A stretch of 64,000 nt of DNA, from positions 39,437,979 to 39,501,978 of the forward strand of contig NC_088872.1 of NCBI RefSeq assembly GCF_032884065.1, read 5' to 3'. The translations under genes were made by a program, and so were the position numbers. Positions within the stretch are counted from its first letter, which is position 1. Every line of letters starts with the position of its first letter. Positions 13,800 to 29,877 of the stretch are shown piece by piece. The notes under the pieces were generated by a model that saw only the letters and a program-made list of their open reading frames with translations, was not told the origin of the DNA and did not search any database. Origin of the DNA: Artemia franciscana (lineage: Eukaryota; Arthropoda; Branchiopoda; Anostraca; Artemiidae).

Positions 13800-14345
13800 T
13801 CTATATTTATATATATAAAAATGTAGGGTCCGTCTGTCCGTTACACTATCTTTATCGTTACACTGTCTGTCTGTCACTTGGTATTACGTCAATATATATA
13901 AAAAAAACTAAATAAAGCTTAAAACAATTAAAAAGTATCTTCTATAAAAAAAAATGAAAACAATAAAAAATAAAAAAGGAAAAAAACTAAAAAACTAAAA
14001 ATAAAAAATAAAAAAATAAAAGAAAAACTAAAAAACTACAATAGAGAAAACAACTAAAAAAATAAAGAAATAAAAGAAAAGACAGACAAAATCTAAAAAA
14101 AGGAAAAAACTAAAAGAAGAAAGACTAAGAGAAAAAAATATAAAATAAAAAAAATATAAAAAATTAAAAATAATAAAATAGTTAAAAAACTATAAAAAAA
14201 AAACTAAAAAGAAACTAAAAAACACAAAGAAAAAAACTAAAAAGAGAAAAAACTAAAAAAAGATGAAACTAAAAAAAGAAAAAACTGAAAAAGAAAAAAA
14301 ACTAAAAAAGAAAAAACTAAAAAAAAGGAAAAGCTAAAAAAAACA
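13800..14345 (+). mobile_element. Related Helitron-like 5' end with long A-rich tract
   Basis: A|TC at 13800 opens a variant of the family 5' end (TCTATATTTATATATATAAA), followed by GTCCGTCTGTCCGTTACACT. The TGTTACACTATCTT motif is shared with minus-strand 5' ends at 43.7-45.1 kb. From 13895 to 14345 the sequence is almost only A with CTAAAA/GAAAA interruptions. No minisatellite or CTAG terminus follows. Confidence 0.5.
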
Positions 14346-14399
14346 AAAAATTCTCCTCGACCATCCGAGTCTGACCATCCTCGATCATCCGATATCTCT

Positions 14400-14430
14400 C
14401 AAGGATGAGAGATAGACTCTCTCATCCTTG
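14400..14430. other. Perfect 13-bp stem, 5-base loop
   Basis: CAAGGATGAGAGA (14400-14412) is followed after TAGAC by its exact complement TCTCTCATCCTTG (14418-14430). It sits just beyond the A-rich tract, where a Helitron 3' hairpin could lie, but no CTRR follows, so its role is unknown. Confidence 0.6.
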
Positions 14431-14440
14431 GTTGTACCCA

Positions 14441-14945
14441 GAGGGATGATCCAGGATTGAACTTTTCAATGAACTAATTAAATTCATGATAATTAATTAC
14501 TTTCTTTTGTGTATTTGTTAAAATCCTTATGAAAATGTTACGGAACAAGCATATTGTGTGAAACCGCAAAAATAAATAAATAAATAAAATAAAAAAAAAA
14601 ACACCTCGAACACACACACAAAAATTCCTCACGATGGGATGTTTGTTTTCGGTTCTTGACGAAGAGTTTTAAACTGTGAATAAATTAATTGATTCTATCT
14701 GTCCTTATCCTTATTTAGGAAGGTATTGACTTTTTTCATTGCCATTGGACGGTTGATGGTGGGATGCCTGAGTTAAGTATAGAAATCCGAAGTTAGAAAT
14801 TTTACGTAAGTTCGTTCTTTCTTTTTTAACTTTTTTTTTTACCAAACTTCATTTGAATTAGGCTGTAATTGTTTTGCTTTCTTCTTTTTCTGTAGCAATT
14901 CCAAACAGTCTAGGATTTACCAATAGGCTCAGTAGGCACGGGCCT
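14441..14945. other. No gene seen
   Basis: AT-rich sequence with short microsatellite-like runs (AAATAAATAAATAA near 14575, CACACA near 14610). Nothing else supported. Confidence 0.35.
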
Positions 14946-15013
14946 AGGGGCTAACAATGGCAGGGTGTGTAATTGATTGATTGTAATTGGGCTAACAATG
15001 GCAGGGTGTGTAC
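14946..15013. repeat. 24-bp direct repeat at the broken end of the capping pseudogene
   Basis: GGGCTAACAATGGCAGGGTG plus TGTA occurs at about 14948-14971 and 14990-15013. The second copy abuts the last homologous base of the capping-enzyme pseudogene. The preceding GGCTCAGTAGGCACGGGCCT looks like the end of a short DNA transposon, so it may mark an insertion that truncated the gene. Confidence 0.5.
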
Positions 15014-15934
15014 AGATTCGACTGTCTGCTTAGAGTTTGGAAATAACTTGTCAAACCTTTGCCGCACAAACTTCCAAATCGATTCTCCATACGAAGTTTT
15101 ATCAAAGCAACACTCAATTATTTTGCCATCATTGTTTTTCCAATTTATTTCTCTTTCCAATTTAACGCTATTTTGTAAGAAATTTACTTCCTTCCCATAT
15201 TCCAACACAAGTAAAGAGCCATTTTTTCTTGGCAATTGCCCACATTTACGGACTTCCTCAATTTTTAGCCTAAAATCAGCAGTGTTGACGTCTTTCCATT
15301 TTAATAGTCTCAACCATTGGCCACAGTTGTATGACTCATCAACTGGCTGAAATATGAGCCCGTCAGTATTATGTGTCAACTGTTTAAAGAAAGATCCACC
15401 TTTGAACACGTTATGACTGTCTTCGAACTTGAAGTACTCCTTCTTTGTTATTCTGAAGGATTCTGTTCCTGTTTTTATTAAGTTTTTTTTTTGTAAATGT
15501 TCATTGCTCTGTAATGTCATCCCGAATGCAGTCCAATCGCATATTGAACGGTAAAGAGCCAATTTTTTTGCCATCATGCGATATAATACCATAGACGAGA
15601 AAATTATACCTGCTCACTTCAAGACCGGACTTCTTGCCCTTCCATTTATCAAGCACTTATTAGCCGTCTAAAAACGTATCCTTTAGTTCATTCATCATTT
15701 TGTTTGAATAAAACTTTGCAGACACTTCATAGATTTTATAATCTCTGTCACAAAGGTAAGTTTTTTCACCTTGAATCAGCATCATGAATCTTGTTCCATC
15801 AGCTTTCCATGTGATCTGATATTTATATTTTTTTAAAAATTATATGTTATCCTGTGTTAAAGAAAGAGGTTGACCCCCAGGGAAAGTGCTCAGTTTTTCC
15901 CAGCCACAAAGTTCGGCAATTTTTTTTTGTACAC
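15014..15934 (-). pseudogene. mRNA capping enzyme pseudogene, guanylyltransferase half
   Basis: Minus-strand continuation of the copy at 20759-22075 beyond the inserted LINE. It matches the guanylyltransferase domain of the intact gene at 49.1-52.1 kb: WKADGTRFMMLIQ near 15800, a nucleotidyltransferase-type TDGLIFQPVDESYNCGQWL at 15365-15308, then FRLKIEEVRKCGQLPRKNGS. There is a stop where the intact gene has LLDGELVLDKW (near 15660), a frame change near 15600, and a rearranged stretch near 15500. It ends abruptly at 15014, about 40 codons before the intact C-terminus. Non-functional. Confidence 0.85.
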
Positions 15935-16113
15935 CTTTTTGGATATAATCATTAATACAGTAAGACAATTGTTATTCTCTGGCTGGTCATTCAAGGTGTT
16001 AGCATCTCGCTAAAGTCAACCGTGCAAAACCTGTTTTTTTGTATAAGATTATTGTTGATAGCAAGGAATGGTCTAAGGTGATTTTAACTAGATCGTAATT
16101 ATTGATTTATTTA

Positions 16114-16853
16114 ATGATGACGAGCGTCAGCAAAAAGGATTTTGAGGACTTTAAAGTTAGCATTAATGCCAAGCTGATGAAACTTGATAAACTTGATATA
16201 ATTTTGGCAAACCAAAACGAATTGTCACTAAAGTTTGTGAGTTTGAAAGCTGATATTGAAGTCATAAAATCGGATGGAATAGAACGTGGCAATAGGATTC
16301 GTGAACTTGAAAGTCAATTGAATGCTCATAAAGCTTCCTGCGAATTACTTTCGAAAGAACTATTGCTAATTGACTTAAAAAGCAGAAAAAAACCTCATCA
16401 TTCATGGTCTACGAAACGAAAAGGGTAACCAAACCCTGGAATCTAACGTGAAATCATGGATCAGTGATACTTTGGGAATTTCTAGCCCTATTACAATTGA
16501 CAATTTGTATAGACCGGGGTCTAAAACAAGCAATAACATTACCACTAGGCGAGGCTCATCGAAAACTGAGACGTTAAAACCAGTTTTTCTTTCCCTTAGC
16601 AACGACAAAGATGTGCAATAAATTATGCGTAATGTGGGGAAGCTTAAAGGGTCCGGAGCTCGCGTTGTGTCTGATCTTCCTCCCAAACTTAACGATATCA
16701 GGAACATCCTCCTTGCTAAGGCTAAAGGTCTGCGCGAAGCTGGAAAATGGGAGTCCTCCAGGATCAAACAAAAGGGAGCGGATCTATGGTTAGAAGTATG
16801 TCACCTGAACTCTGATAAGTGGATAAAATACGATGACCAACATGAAGCTTAAT
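16114..16853 (+). pseudogene. LINE ORF1 (nucleic-acid-binding protein), frameshifted
   Basis: From the ATG at 16114 the first 90 codons are coiled-coil-like (LMKLDKLDIILANQNELSLK, RIRELESQLNAHK). At an A-run (16385-16391) one base shifts the frame; the continuation reads NLIIHGLRNEKGNQTLESNV and later VVSDLPPKLNDIRNILLAKA and WESSRIKQKGADLWLEV. That domain order matches the coiled-coil plus RRM-like L1-type ORF1 proteins known from several LINE groups. A TAA at about 16619 also interrupts it. It would bind element RNA; here it is inactive unless the shift is a sequencing error. Confidence 0.65.
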
Positions 16854-17040
16854 AGTTATTATTGAACTCCAGTGAAGATTATAATGATTATTTAAAATGT
16901 CTATTATTCCTTTTAAGTGACAACAGTTGAAAGTTCTTCTTTTTTCTTTTCTTTTTTTTTGATGGGGTTTTGTCGAGATAAGTGATGATTTTTGCTGTTA
17001 GTATGGGTTATATTTTAATTTGTAGGGAAATATTTATGTG

Positions 17041-17088
17041 TATGTGTATATATGGGTATATATATATATATATATATATGTGTGTATG

Positions 17089-17152
<64 letters not shown>
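17041..17152. repeat. (AT)n/(GT)-mixed microsatellite between LINE ORF1 and ORF2
   Basis: TATATG/TGTATG repeats passing into pure AT. It occupies the inter-ORF spacer, so it may have expanded within the element after insertion. Confidence 0.85.
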
Positions 17153-17155
<3 letters not shown>

Positions 17156-17373
17156 TCTTTTTTTTCTTGTCGTCATCATGGTTTGTTTAAAATTTAAATA
17201 CGATCTAGCCGTAATAATCATGGTCCTTTTTTTTGTCTTTTGTTGTCTTCTTTTTTTTCTTTCATTATTTTCGAGTTCTCACTGAATCAGTTGTTTTTGC
17301 TACTTTAAGACTCAGACGGTATGCATTTTGCGAAAGTTTCTGTTAGTTCGGATCATAATTCTGATTTTGCACA

Positions 17374-20350
17374 TTGGATGATAATTGCATTGGGGATAGA
17401 CTGAGATACCTTGAGTCTAACCCTTTTGATTTTTCCATATTCCAGAGCCATGATAAATTTTCAGGAAATAAGATAAATGACGGTGGGCTAATTAACTTTC
17501 CAAATTGTAAATATAAATTACCTTCCGAAGTTTCTGATCTTCCCAGTACCTGTGTTGTGAGAACAGGATTTTTAAATTTTAGGGTTTTTTTTAGTTCACA
17601 GGATGATCTTATTGATGTAGTTCATAAATTATCTTGTCATGTCGTTGGATTCTGTGAGACTTTTCTTACAGACCTGACTCCTCAGGTTGTTTTTCCTGGA
17701 TATCAATTTATTTTTAAAAACCGATCGACTAGGCGCCAAGGTGGTTTAGCAGTAATAGTTAAAGAAGGTATCTCTTTTCGACGCATTGCAAATCTGGAAG
17801 GTTCTCATGAGGAAATGCTTTTTGAAGTAATGGTGACTGAAATTAGTCTTGGAAAAAACGATGTTTTTTTGCGTAGTATACCGACCGCCTTCTTCTCCAG
17901 TCAAATCTTTCCTCTCTAAACTCCATGATATTTTGCATCAACCCCATTTTCAAAATAAAGATGTAATCCTTTCCGGAGATTTCAATATTGACCTTCTAGA
18001 AGCTTCAAATGAATCTTCTGTTGAGTTATTGTCTTCTTGCTTTTCTGCGTGTCTGCTTCCTACTTGCCTGATACCTACAAGAATTTCACCTAGTCCTGCT
18101 TCTCTCGTTGATAATATTTTTACATCTTTACCTATTCAAGCAAATTTTGCTGTTTTAAGTGATATATCGGATCATTTCCTGCTGGTTTCAGATTTAGCTT
18201 TTACTTATAAAATACCACAGGTAAGTAAGGAACGTCAAGGACGGTTAATAAATAAAATAACATTAAAGCACCTGAATGAAAGCCTTGGACTATTGGATTG
18301 GCAGGAGATAATATCCACGGAGGATAAAGATATGGCAACTGATAATTTTCTAAGAAATTTCAATTGCTGCCTTGATTCTAGTTGCCATTTGTTACGATTA
18401 AAATTTGCAGAGAAAAATTTCCTATAAGGCCATGGATAACGTCTGGAATTTTGATATCAGTTAAGAAAAAAAATCAGTTATTTAAAAAGCAGTTAAAGAA
18501 TCCAACTGATTATAATATTAAAAATTTTAGAATTTTCAAAAATAAATTAACCACAATGATACGTTTGTCGAAACAATTGTATTATAAAAAGTCTTTCGAA
18601 GAAGCTCAAAATTCTCCTCGCAAAACGTGGTCTTTAATTAATTATTTTATAAAAAAAGAAAGTAAGTCTAATTTTCCTGAAGTTATTAGTTTAGAAGATG
18701 GTTCGACTACTAATAAATCGGAGAAAGTGGCTGATATTTTGAATACTTATTTTGCTAAAATAGGAGAGAAAATTGTTTCATCAGTAATGAACCAGTTTGA
18801 TTCACGTAGTAATAAACATTTTTCTTCATACCTTCCATCTCCTCAAAGTAATTCCGGGCCTATTTCTCATTCTGAAATAACAAAAATAGTGTGTGATCTA
18901 AATCAGGATAATTCAGCGGGAATTGAAACTGGAGTTTTCCCATCTGCTTTTAAAGAAGTGCGGATAGTTCCGCTTCACAAAGGTGACTCTCCTGAAAATC
19001 CATCAAATTACCGCCCTATTTCTATTTTGTCAGTATTTTCTAAAATACTTGAGAAGGCAATTTATAAGAGGTTTTATGACTTTCTTAAATCGTCTAATTT
19101 CTTCACAAATTTCCAGTTTGGTTTCCGGTCTGGACACAACACTGAACATGCTATCGTTGCTCTCATCCAATATATTCATGAATGCTTAGATAGAGGTGAA
19201 ATTCCAGCAACAATATATTTAGATTTTAAAAAAGCATTCGATACAATATCCCATTGTATTCTTTTTAGTAAATTGGATAATTGTGGTGTGCGTGGACCGG
19301 CGTTGGATCTAGTTAAATCTTATCTTGATAAGAGAAAGCAACGATTAGATGGAGGCAATTTCCTCTCTTCACCTGTACATCAGTCTTCGAAGGTTGGGGT
19401 ACCTCAGGGCTCTGTCCTAGGTCCTCTCCTTTTTTTAATTTATATAAATGATTTTCACCGCGCTTTTACATCCCCGTGTCTCAACACACATTTTGCTGAT
19501 GATACGGCAGTTTCAATTTCTGAAAAGAATGACGAGGAGTTGGTGACAAAACTGAATACTGCATTTTCTAATGTTCTTGATTGGTGTTCTTCAAATTTTA
19601 TTGCTTTGAATGTATCAAAAACAAATTTCATAATTTACGGCAGAAAGTCAAATATCTGCCCTCGTATTACCCGAGTTACTTCTTCAAAGTATCTATTATC
19701 AATATCTCGGGTGAAAATGACAAAGTACCTTGGACTTGTGATTGACGAAAGCTTATCTTTTAAAACACACATTCAAAATCTACGATTAAAGATTTCAAGG
19801 TATGTTGGTTTAATGCGAAGGTTAAAGCTTTGTTTGCCCTACTCTGCTTTACGAAGTATTTATTTTGCTCTGATTCAGACTAATATTAATTATTGTTCTC
19901 TAGTATATTTATCTACATTTAAAAGCCATATTAAACCAATACAGATTTTACAAAATAAAGCCCTAAGAATCCTTAAACTTTTTATTCCATCACCTATTGA
20001 ACTTCCAAATAAGTCTTCTACTGCATCTTTATATACTTATCTAGATATACTTCCAATCTCTCAACAATTTGCTTTTGGAGCAATTCTGTTCAAATTATGA
20101 CATTAAGAAATTACCGCCATATTACCTCCATCAAAGTTTGTTTTCCCAATCACAAGATTTACATAATTATAACACTCGACAAAAAAAGGATATTTACATT
20201 GACAAGTATAATACTGAGAGATCTAAATTCGCTCCGTTTGTGTCAATAGCTCGGTGCTGGGATGCTCACAAGGCTCTTATTGATAAATTTTCCTCTATCC
20301 ATTTAATAAAAAGGAAACTTAAATTTCATTTAGTTCAGGATTATTTTTAA
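17374..20350 (+). pseudogene. LINE ORF2: endonuclease and reverse transcriptase, frameshifted
   Basis: Endonuclease: VVGFCETFL, GGLAVIVKEGISF, then after a shift near 17865 CVVYRPPSSPV, catalytic-type GDFNIDLL (near 17979) and SDISDHFLLVSDL. A second shift lies near 18413. Reverse transcriptase: NYRPISILSVFSKILEKAI, FQFGFRSGHNTEHAI, YLDFKKAFDTISH, VGVPQGSVLGPLLFLIYIND and the catalytic THFADDTAVS (near 19492). A third shift near 20090 leads to NYDIKKLPPYYLHQSLF and the stop at 20350. Between NQDNSAGIE and TGVFPSAFKE about 30-35 expected residues are missing in frame. Two of the shifts sit at A/T homopolymers. Confidence 0.8.
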
Positions 20351-20625
20351 TTAAGTATCTTTTTAGTAAGGCAAAGTTTTCGTATAGTTCGTTGCTCTGG
20401 GTGATTATGGGCCTCTCAGCTATCTTCCAGTATTAGTTTATATTTAATAATATTACATTCTTAATTTCTTCAATAGTATTGAATGATCCTGAGCTAGCTG
20501 CTACTTTCATATTATTGTTGTGTTATTGTATCTTTGCTGTCATGTTTATCTTTGTATTGTAGTGTGTTATTATTTTATCTTTGTCTAGGCCTAGTTTTTC
20601 GAGCTTGTCTCCCCATGGGCCTATG

Positions 20626-20725
<100 letters not shown>

Positions 20726-20758
20726 GCGATTAATAAATAAATGAACTTGAACTTGAAC

Positions 20759-22075
20759 AACGCCTTCAACGTATTTGACTCCTTTTGGCTCAAAAGGTTT
20801 CTTTTCCCATCTCTTCTGAAGTTCGAATATATAGGAATCCTTAATTATTCCAGGAGGCCGTTTTGATCCGAAAAAAATTATTGCATATTCTAGCTCATTT
20901 TCTTTATACACAAAAATTCGTTTATCCACAAGATATGAGATAATCATAAATCCTGTCCTATTGAATTCATGTGTACAGTGGACAGCTACGGTACTGGTTG
21001 AGTTTTTATCGAGAAAGCCATCACATAAAGTTTTAAACCCTTGATATTGTTCCATAGAAGGTGCATCTGAATGACCTTCACACCGTATTTTCTTATACAG
21101 AATGCCAGACTCTCTTATAACAGATGAGTCATAAAATTTATCTTCGTCTGCGTTTGTCAAGTCGATCAATAGGCCTACTTTTACCTGTTTTGCTATGTCC
21201 AAAAGCATTTTGGACGTAAATTTTTCACTCTTTTGAATGGGGTATATGGTATCCAATGGAGTCGTAAAAGCTATAAAATTATAAATGGGTTCCCTGCTAC
21301 ATCTTTCACTCCTAATTCACCTTATCCGCTTTAGATCTTTTGGATTCACAGGATTGCTACCTGGATCACTCATTGACGGTTCAAGTCTAGAAACTTTTTG
21401 ACCCGGTTCTTCGCTTATTTGAGGAGAAATACATTCAGCGTACACAGGTACTGATATTCTCAGATTTTCAAAGTTAGAGCTCCTAATTTTACTTTTTTTT
21501 AGATTAACAGCCTTGTTACCTGGGTCACTCATTTTTTTCAGAAGGCCGTTTCATTGGTTGTTCAAGTTTAAGAAAGGCTGCAGCTGGTTCATCACGTAAT
21601 CCAGCCTTTACTGGTACTGACACACTCGAATTGTCAAAGCTCAAGTTAAGAATTTTTTTGTTTTGGATTCACAATCATGCTACCAGGGTCACTCATTACT
21701 TCAGAATGCTGTTTTCTTGATTCTTGCGAAAAGTTTACATCTGGTTCATCAAGTAACTCCGCAGAAACGCATTCGGCATTGACTGGTGCTGGCTTGCTCA
21801 AATTTTGAAAGCTCGAGTCAAGAATGTTTCTTTTGTTTGTATTCACAGTCTTGTTACCTTGGTCACTCATTTCTTCAGAATGGGGTTTTATGTGTGATTA
21901 AAGTCTAAGATTTTTTGCACGTGGTTCATCACTAAATCCAGCGTTTACTGGTACTGACGCACTTAAATTGTCAAAGCTCATGTTAAGAAATATTTTTTGT
22001 TTTGGACTCAAAATCATGCTACCTGGGCCACTCATTTCTCCATAAAGCCGTTTTCTTGATTGTTTGGAAAAGTTA
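20759..22075 (-). pseudogene. mRNA capping enzyme pseudogene, N-terminal repeats and phosphatase half
   Basis: Reading down from 22075, repeats matching units 3-6 of the intact gene are recognisable (GSMILSPKQK near 22020, NKTVNTNKRNILDSS near 21850, NKAVNLKK near 21515, GSNPVNPKD near 21350), followed by the triphosphatase domain (21256-20760). The P-loop reads HCTHEFNRTG: the Gly of HCxxGxxR is replaced by Glu. IAKQVKV lacks the LFKINDK insertion of the intact copy. Frames break between repeats. The 5' end is cut at 22075, where a Helitron fragment begins; the 3' side is cut by the LINE. Inactive. Confidence 0.85.
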
Positions 22076-22084
22076 ATTCAAAGA

Positions 22085-23175
22085 GAAATTTTAGTATAAA
22101 TCCTGCAATGGCAGAAGAAACAGCCGAGGAAGCTGCTCAAAGAGTTAACGCCAAAAGGCTTGCGGCTGAAGAACGCAAAACCGCGCAGTTAGATGAAAAT
22201 CAACCTGGACAGCGAGAGTCAAAACGTATCAAAACTGAAAATGATAACGTTGATGATTGGGTTTGGGATTTTGACTTGGATAAGGTCATCAATGCCTACC
22301 AGATTTTAGTTAAAAAACAAAGGTTCGGCCTTATGTATTTCATAGTGACGAAAGACAAGCCAAGGTAAAACAAACCAAACAACTTGAAAGTGATACCAAT
22401 GATGAAAAAAAACGACGTTGAAAGGACTATCGTTTCCCAGTTGCAACATCTTTTCCAAAAAAATAATAATTTAGTGCTTCTGTTCAAAACAGCAATCGAA
22501 TTGATGCCTACTGATACGCAACTATCAACGAAGTGGCAATCGTTATGGTCGGTGATCAGTTCTCACCTCGAGATAATATTCTTTATAGGCGAAACAATCA
22601 GTTGACAAGAATTGCTTAAACTCATCGATGCTACGATGCCCTACAATATCCTATCATTTTTTGGGATGGAGCCGACGGCTATCACTTTAATATTAAATTG
22701 ATAAATCCAGCCACTAACAAAGAAATGGATAAGAAATGCAGCGCAATGAAATATTATGTCTATAGATTAATGATTCGTCATTTATTACATTTACATATAA
22801 TCCATGTTGGGATTAGATACAACAGCTTTTACATCCTGGACAATCGCCGGTTCATAGACACGACATTACGGCCCGTGTCTTCCAGCAAAAGTTGCTCTCC
22901 TTCATCTCCTACAGAGTTATGGGAGAAATACAAATCGCAAATGGCCGAGAATATACTCCACTGAATAAGGCTAGAAAGGTCAGATATGACCTTCGACTTT
23001 ACAACAGAAATTTATAACTGCACTTTAGTTATGATTGAAGATTTGTGCTTATCTATTGCAAACAAACTTCTCAAGCATTTGGGAATGCCTTCCCCTAATC
23101 GTACTGCTTCTATTTCTACATGTGTAGAATGGGATCGTGAACAAAGTTACAACACAATTGATCTATTATCGTATG
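22085..23175 (+). pseudogene. Degenerate Helitron Rep/helicase fragment with large deletions
   Basis: Starts with an N-terminal-type segment (EETAEEAAQRVNAKRLAAEE, then DDWVWDFDLDKVINAYQ), jumps to NVERTIVSQLQHLF-like and TAIELMPTDT parts (22410-22520), then to the nuclease region (FHFNIK-like near 22690), and to the linker before the helicase (LWEKYKSQMAENIL near 22920; LVMIEDLCLSIANKLLKHLG near 23030). Order is that of the long copy at 37.4-41.9 kb, but large blocks and the catalytic histidines are deleted and frames change. It passes directly into minisatellite at 23176. Confidence 0.75.
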
Positions 23176-25723
<2,548 letters not shown>

Positions 25724-25881
25724 GTTGTCTGTGGATCTGTGGATCGTGGATCAGGTGACGTCATGTTTCGGCTGACGTCATGAAATTAGTTGCCATCATT
25801 TTTGCTTTGACGATGCTTAGTATATTGTAAAACACATTAATTTGGTTAATAATATACCATTTAAAACAACAAAATGAACAT

Positions 25882-25958
25882 GCTGGAGTAGTCACTCGGT
25901 GAGAGAGGGTGTCAGAACGGAGAATGAAGGTCCCAGGTTCAAATCCTGGTTAGGCTAA
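25882..25958 (+). repeat. tRNA-like segment (SINE head or tRNA pseudogene)
   Basis: A perfect T-arm, CCAGG-TTCAAAT-CCTGG (25933-25949), holds a B-box GGTTCAAATCC. About 45 bases upstream TAGTCACTCGG is A-box-like. The acceptor stem does not pair and the anticodon arm is irregular, so it is not a functional tRNA. It lies within Helitron 5' sequence. Confidence 0.45.
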
Positions 25959-26045
25959 TAAAGGTAAAAAACTAAAAACTAAAAAAAAAATGAAAAAACT
26001 AAAAAAAGGCAAAAACTACAAAAAAAAACTAAAAACTAATAAAAA

Positions 26046-27594
26046 AAATAAAAAAGCTAAAAAACTAAAAAAATAAAAAAACTAAAAAACTAAAAAAACT
26101 AAAAACTAAAAAAAAAACTTAAAAAAAAGGAAAAAACTGAAAAATAGAAGAGAAAAAGAAAACTAATAAAATTAAGAATAAAATAAAAAAAATAAAAAAG
26201 ATAAAAACTAACAAAAAAGTAAAAAGAAAAAACGAAAAAAAACTAAAAAAACTAAAAAAAAAAGTTAAAACCAATAAAAAACTAAAAAGAAAAAAAGGAA
26301 AAAAAAACTAAAAAACTAAAAACTAAAAAAAAACTTAAAAAAAGGAAACTAAAAAAATATAAATAAAAATAAAAAAACTAAAAAGATAAAAACTTCAAAA
26401 AAAACTAAAAAGAAAAAAGAAAAAAACTAAAAAACCTAAAAAAAGGTCAAAACCAATAAAAAAAAACTAAAAGGGGAACACTGGGACACAAATGACGACC
26501 GGGATACTGGGAATATAAATGACGACCGGGACACAGGGAATGTTCAATTAGCAATCACCATCAACAAAGCTCAAGGGCAATCATTAGAATCATGAGGTAT
26601 AGATCTGAATATGGATTGTTTTTCCCATGGACAATTATATGTTGCATGTTCAAGAGTCGGTAAACCTGACAATCTAAATAAATGACGACACTCAAAGAGA
26701 AAGCGACCGGGACAAAAGGAATGTTCGATTAGCAATCAACAAAGCACCGGGACACAGGGAGTATAAATGACGACGACCGGGACACAGGGACATAACTACA
26801 AAGGGGACGCCGGGGTGCACGGGGGGATATATAAATGACGATGGCGATAAAAAAGCTAAAAAACTAAAAAAACTAAAAAACTAAAAAAAAAACTTAAAAA
26901 AAAGGAAAAAACTGAAAAATAGAAGAGAAAAAGAAAACTAATAAAATTAAGAATAAAATAAAAAAAAAATAAAAGATAAAAACTAAAAAAAAAAGTAAAA
27001 AGAAAAAACGAAAAAAAAACTAAAAAAGCTAAAAAAAAAGGTAAAAACCAATAAAAAACTAAAAAGAAAAAAAGGAAAAAAAAACTAAAAAAACTAAAAA
27101 CTAAAAAAAAACTTAAAAAAGAAAACTAAAAAAATATAAATAAAAATAAAAAAACTAAAAAGATAAAAACTTCAAAAAAAACTAAAAAGAAAAAAGAAAA
27201 AAACTAAAAAACCTAAAAAAAGGTCAAAACCAATAAAAAAAAACTAAAAGGGGAACACTGGGACACAAATGACGACCGGGATACTGGGAATATAAATGAC
27301 GACCGGGACACAGGGAATGTTCAATTAGCAATCACCATCAACAAAGCTCAAGGGCAATCATTAGAATCATGAGGTATAGATCTGAATATGGATTGTTTTT
27401 CCCATGGACAATTATATGTTGCATGTTGCAAATGACGACACTCAAAGAGAAAGCGACCGGGACAAAAGGAATGTTCGATTAGCAATCAACAAAGCACCGA
27501 GGCACAGGGAGTATAAATGACGACGACCGGGACACAGGGACATAACTACAAAGGGGACGCCGGGGTGCACAGGGGGATATATAAATGACGATGG
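26046..27594 (+). repeat. About 0.8-kb direct tandem duplication
   Basis: Both units run from an A-rich tract (including GAAAAATAGAAGAGAAAAAG) through GGGGAACACTGGGACACAAA, the helicase tail ending at GCATGTT, and a second minisatellite ending with ATATATAAATGACGATGGCG. Unit 2 starts at about 26849 and lacks about 30-60 bp of unit 1. The close match implies recent duplication. Confidence 0.8.
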
Positions 27595-27716
27595 CGACTC
27601 AGGGAATGGTCGATTAGCAATCACCATCAACAAAGCTCAAGGGCAATCATTAGAATCATGAGGTATAGATCTGAATACGGATTGTTTTCCCATGGACCAT
27701 CATATGTTGCATGTTA

Positions 27717-29287
<1,571 letters not shown>

Positions 29288-29877
29288 GCTAATCGACGAT
29301 TCCCTGTGTCGCCATCGTCATTTATATATCCCCCTGAGCCCCCCGGCGTCCCTGTTGTAGTTGTGTCCCTGTGTCCCGGTCGTCATGTCTCGGTGTCCCG
29401 GTCGTCATTTGTGTCCCGGTCTGTATATACATTCGTTTTTGAATTGGTCTTTTTTTAGGTTTTAGTTTTTTACCTTTATTTAGTTTTTTTTCTTTTTTTT
29501 AGTTTTGTTTTTCTCCTTTATTTTTCATTTTTTTTTTACTTTTTCATTTTATTTTCTTTTTTAGTTTTTTTTAGCTTTTTTAGTTTTTTTATTAGTTTTT
29601 ATTTTTTTCTTTTTAGTTTTTTTGTAGTTTTTACCTTTTTTTTAGTTTTTAATTTTTTTTAACTTATGTCCTGGTCGTCATTTATACTCCCTGTGTCCCG
29701 GTCGTCATTTGTGTCCCGGTGCTTTGTTGATGGTGATTGCTAATCGAACATTCCTTGTGTCCCGGTCGTCATTTATATTCCATATGTGCCGGTGTCCCGG
29801 TCGTCATTTGTGTCCCGATGTCCCGGTCTGTAATTTCGTTAGTCGAAAACATGACGTCAGTCGAGTATATATATATA
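29288..29877 (-). mobile_element. Minus-strand Helitron fragment
   Basis: Helicase-tail start and minisatellite in inverse complement (29288-29440 and 29670-29860) enclose a T-rich tract (29445-29665). TGACGTCA near 29852 marks the element's 5' side. Its end merges with the plus-strand 5' end at 29878 through an AT stretch. Confidence 0.65.

Larger units (their letters stand above)
25645..27716 (+). mobile_element. Helitron copy with internal tandem duplication
   Basis: An (AT)n tract (25645-25714) runs into the family 5' core TATATAAAAATAAGTTGTC at about 25705-25727, with a TGACGTCA octamer near 25756. A tRNA-like segment follows at 25882-25958. Then come A-rich tracts, minisatellite and helicase tails. 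Bases about 26046-26848 are repeated as 26849-27594. The helicase tail at 27604-27715 ends in an AT tract without hairpins. Confidence 0.65.

Noticed and set aside
16107-16292. Minus-strand frame opposite LINE ORF1
   Set aside because: Shadow of the ORF1 coiled coil.
25882-25958. Functional tRNA gene
   Set aside because: Only the T-arm pairs; the other arms do not.
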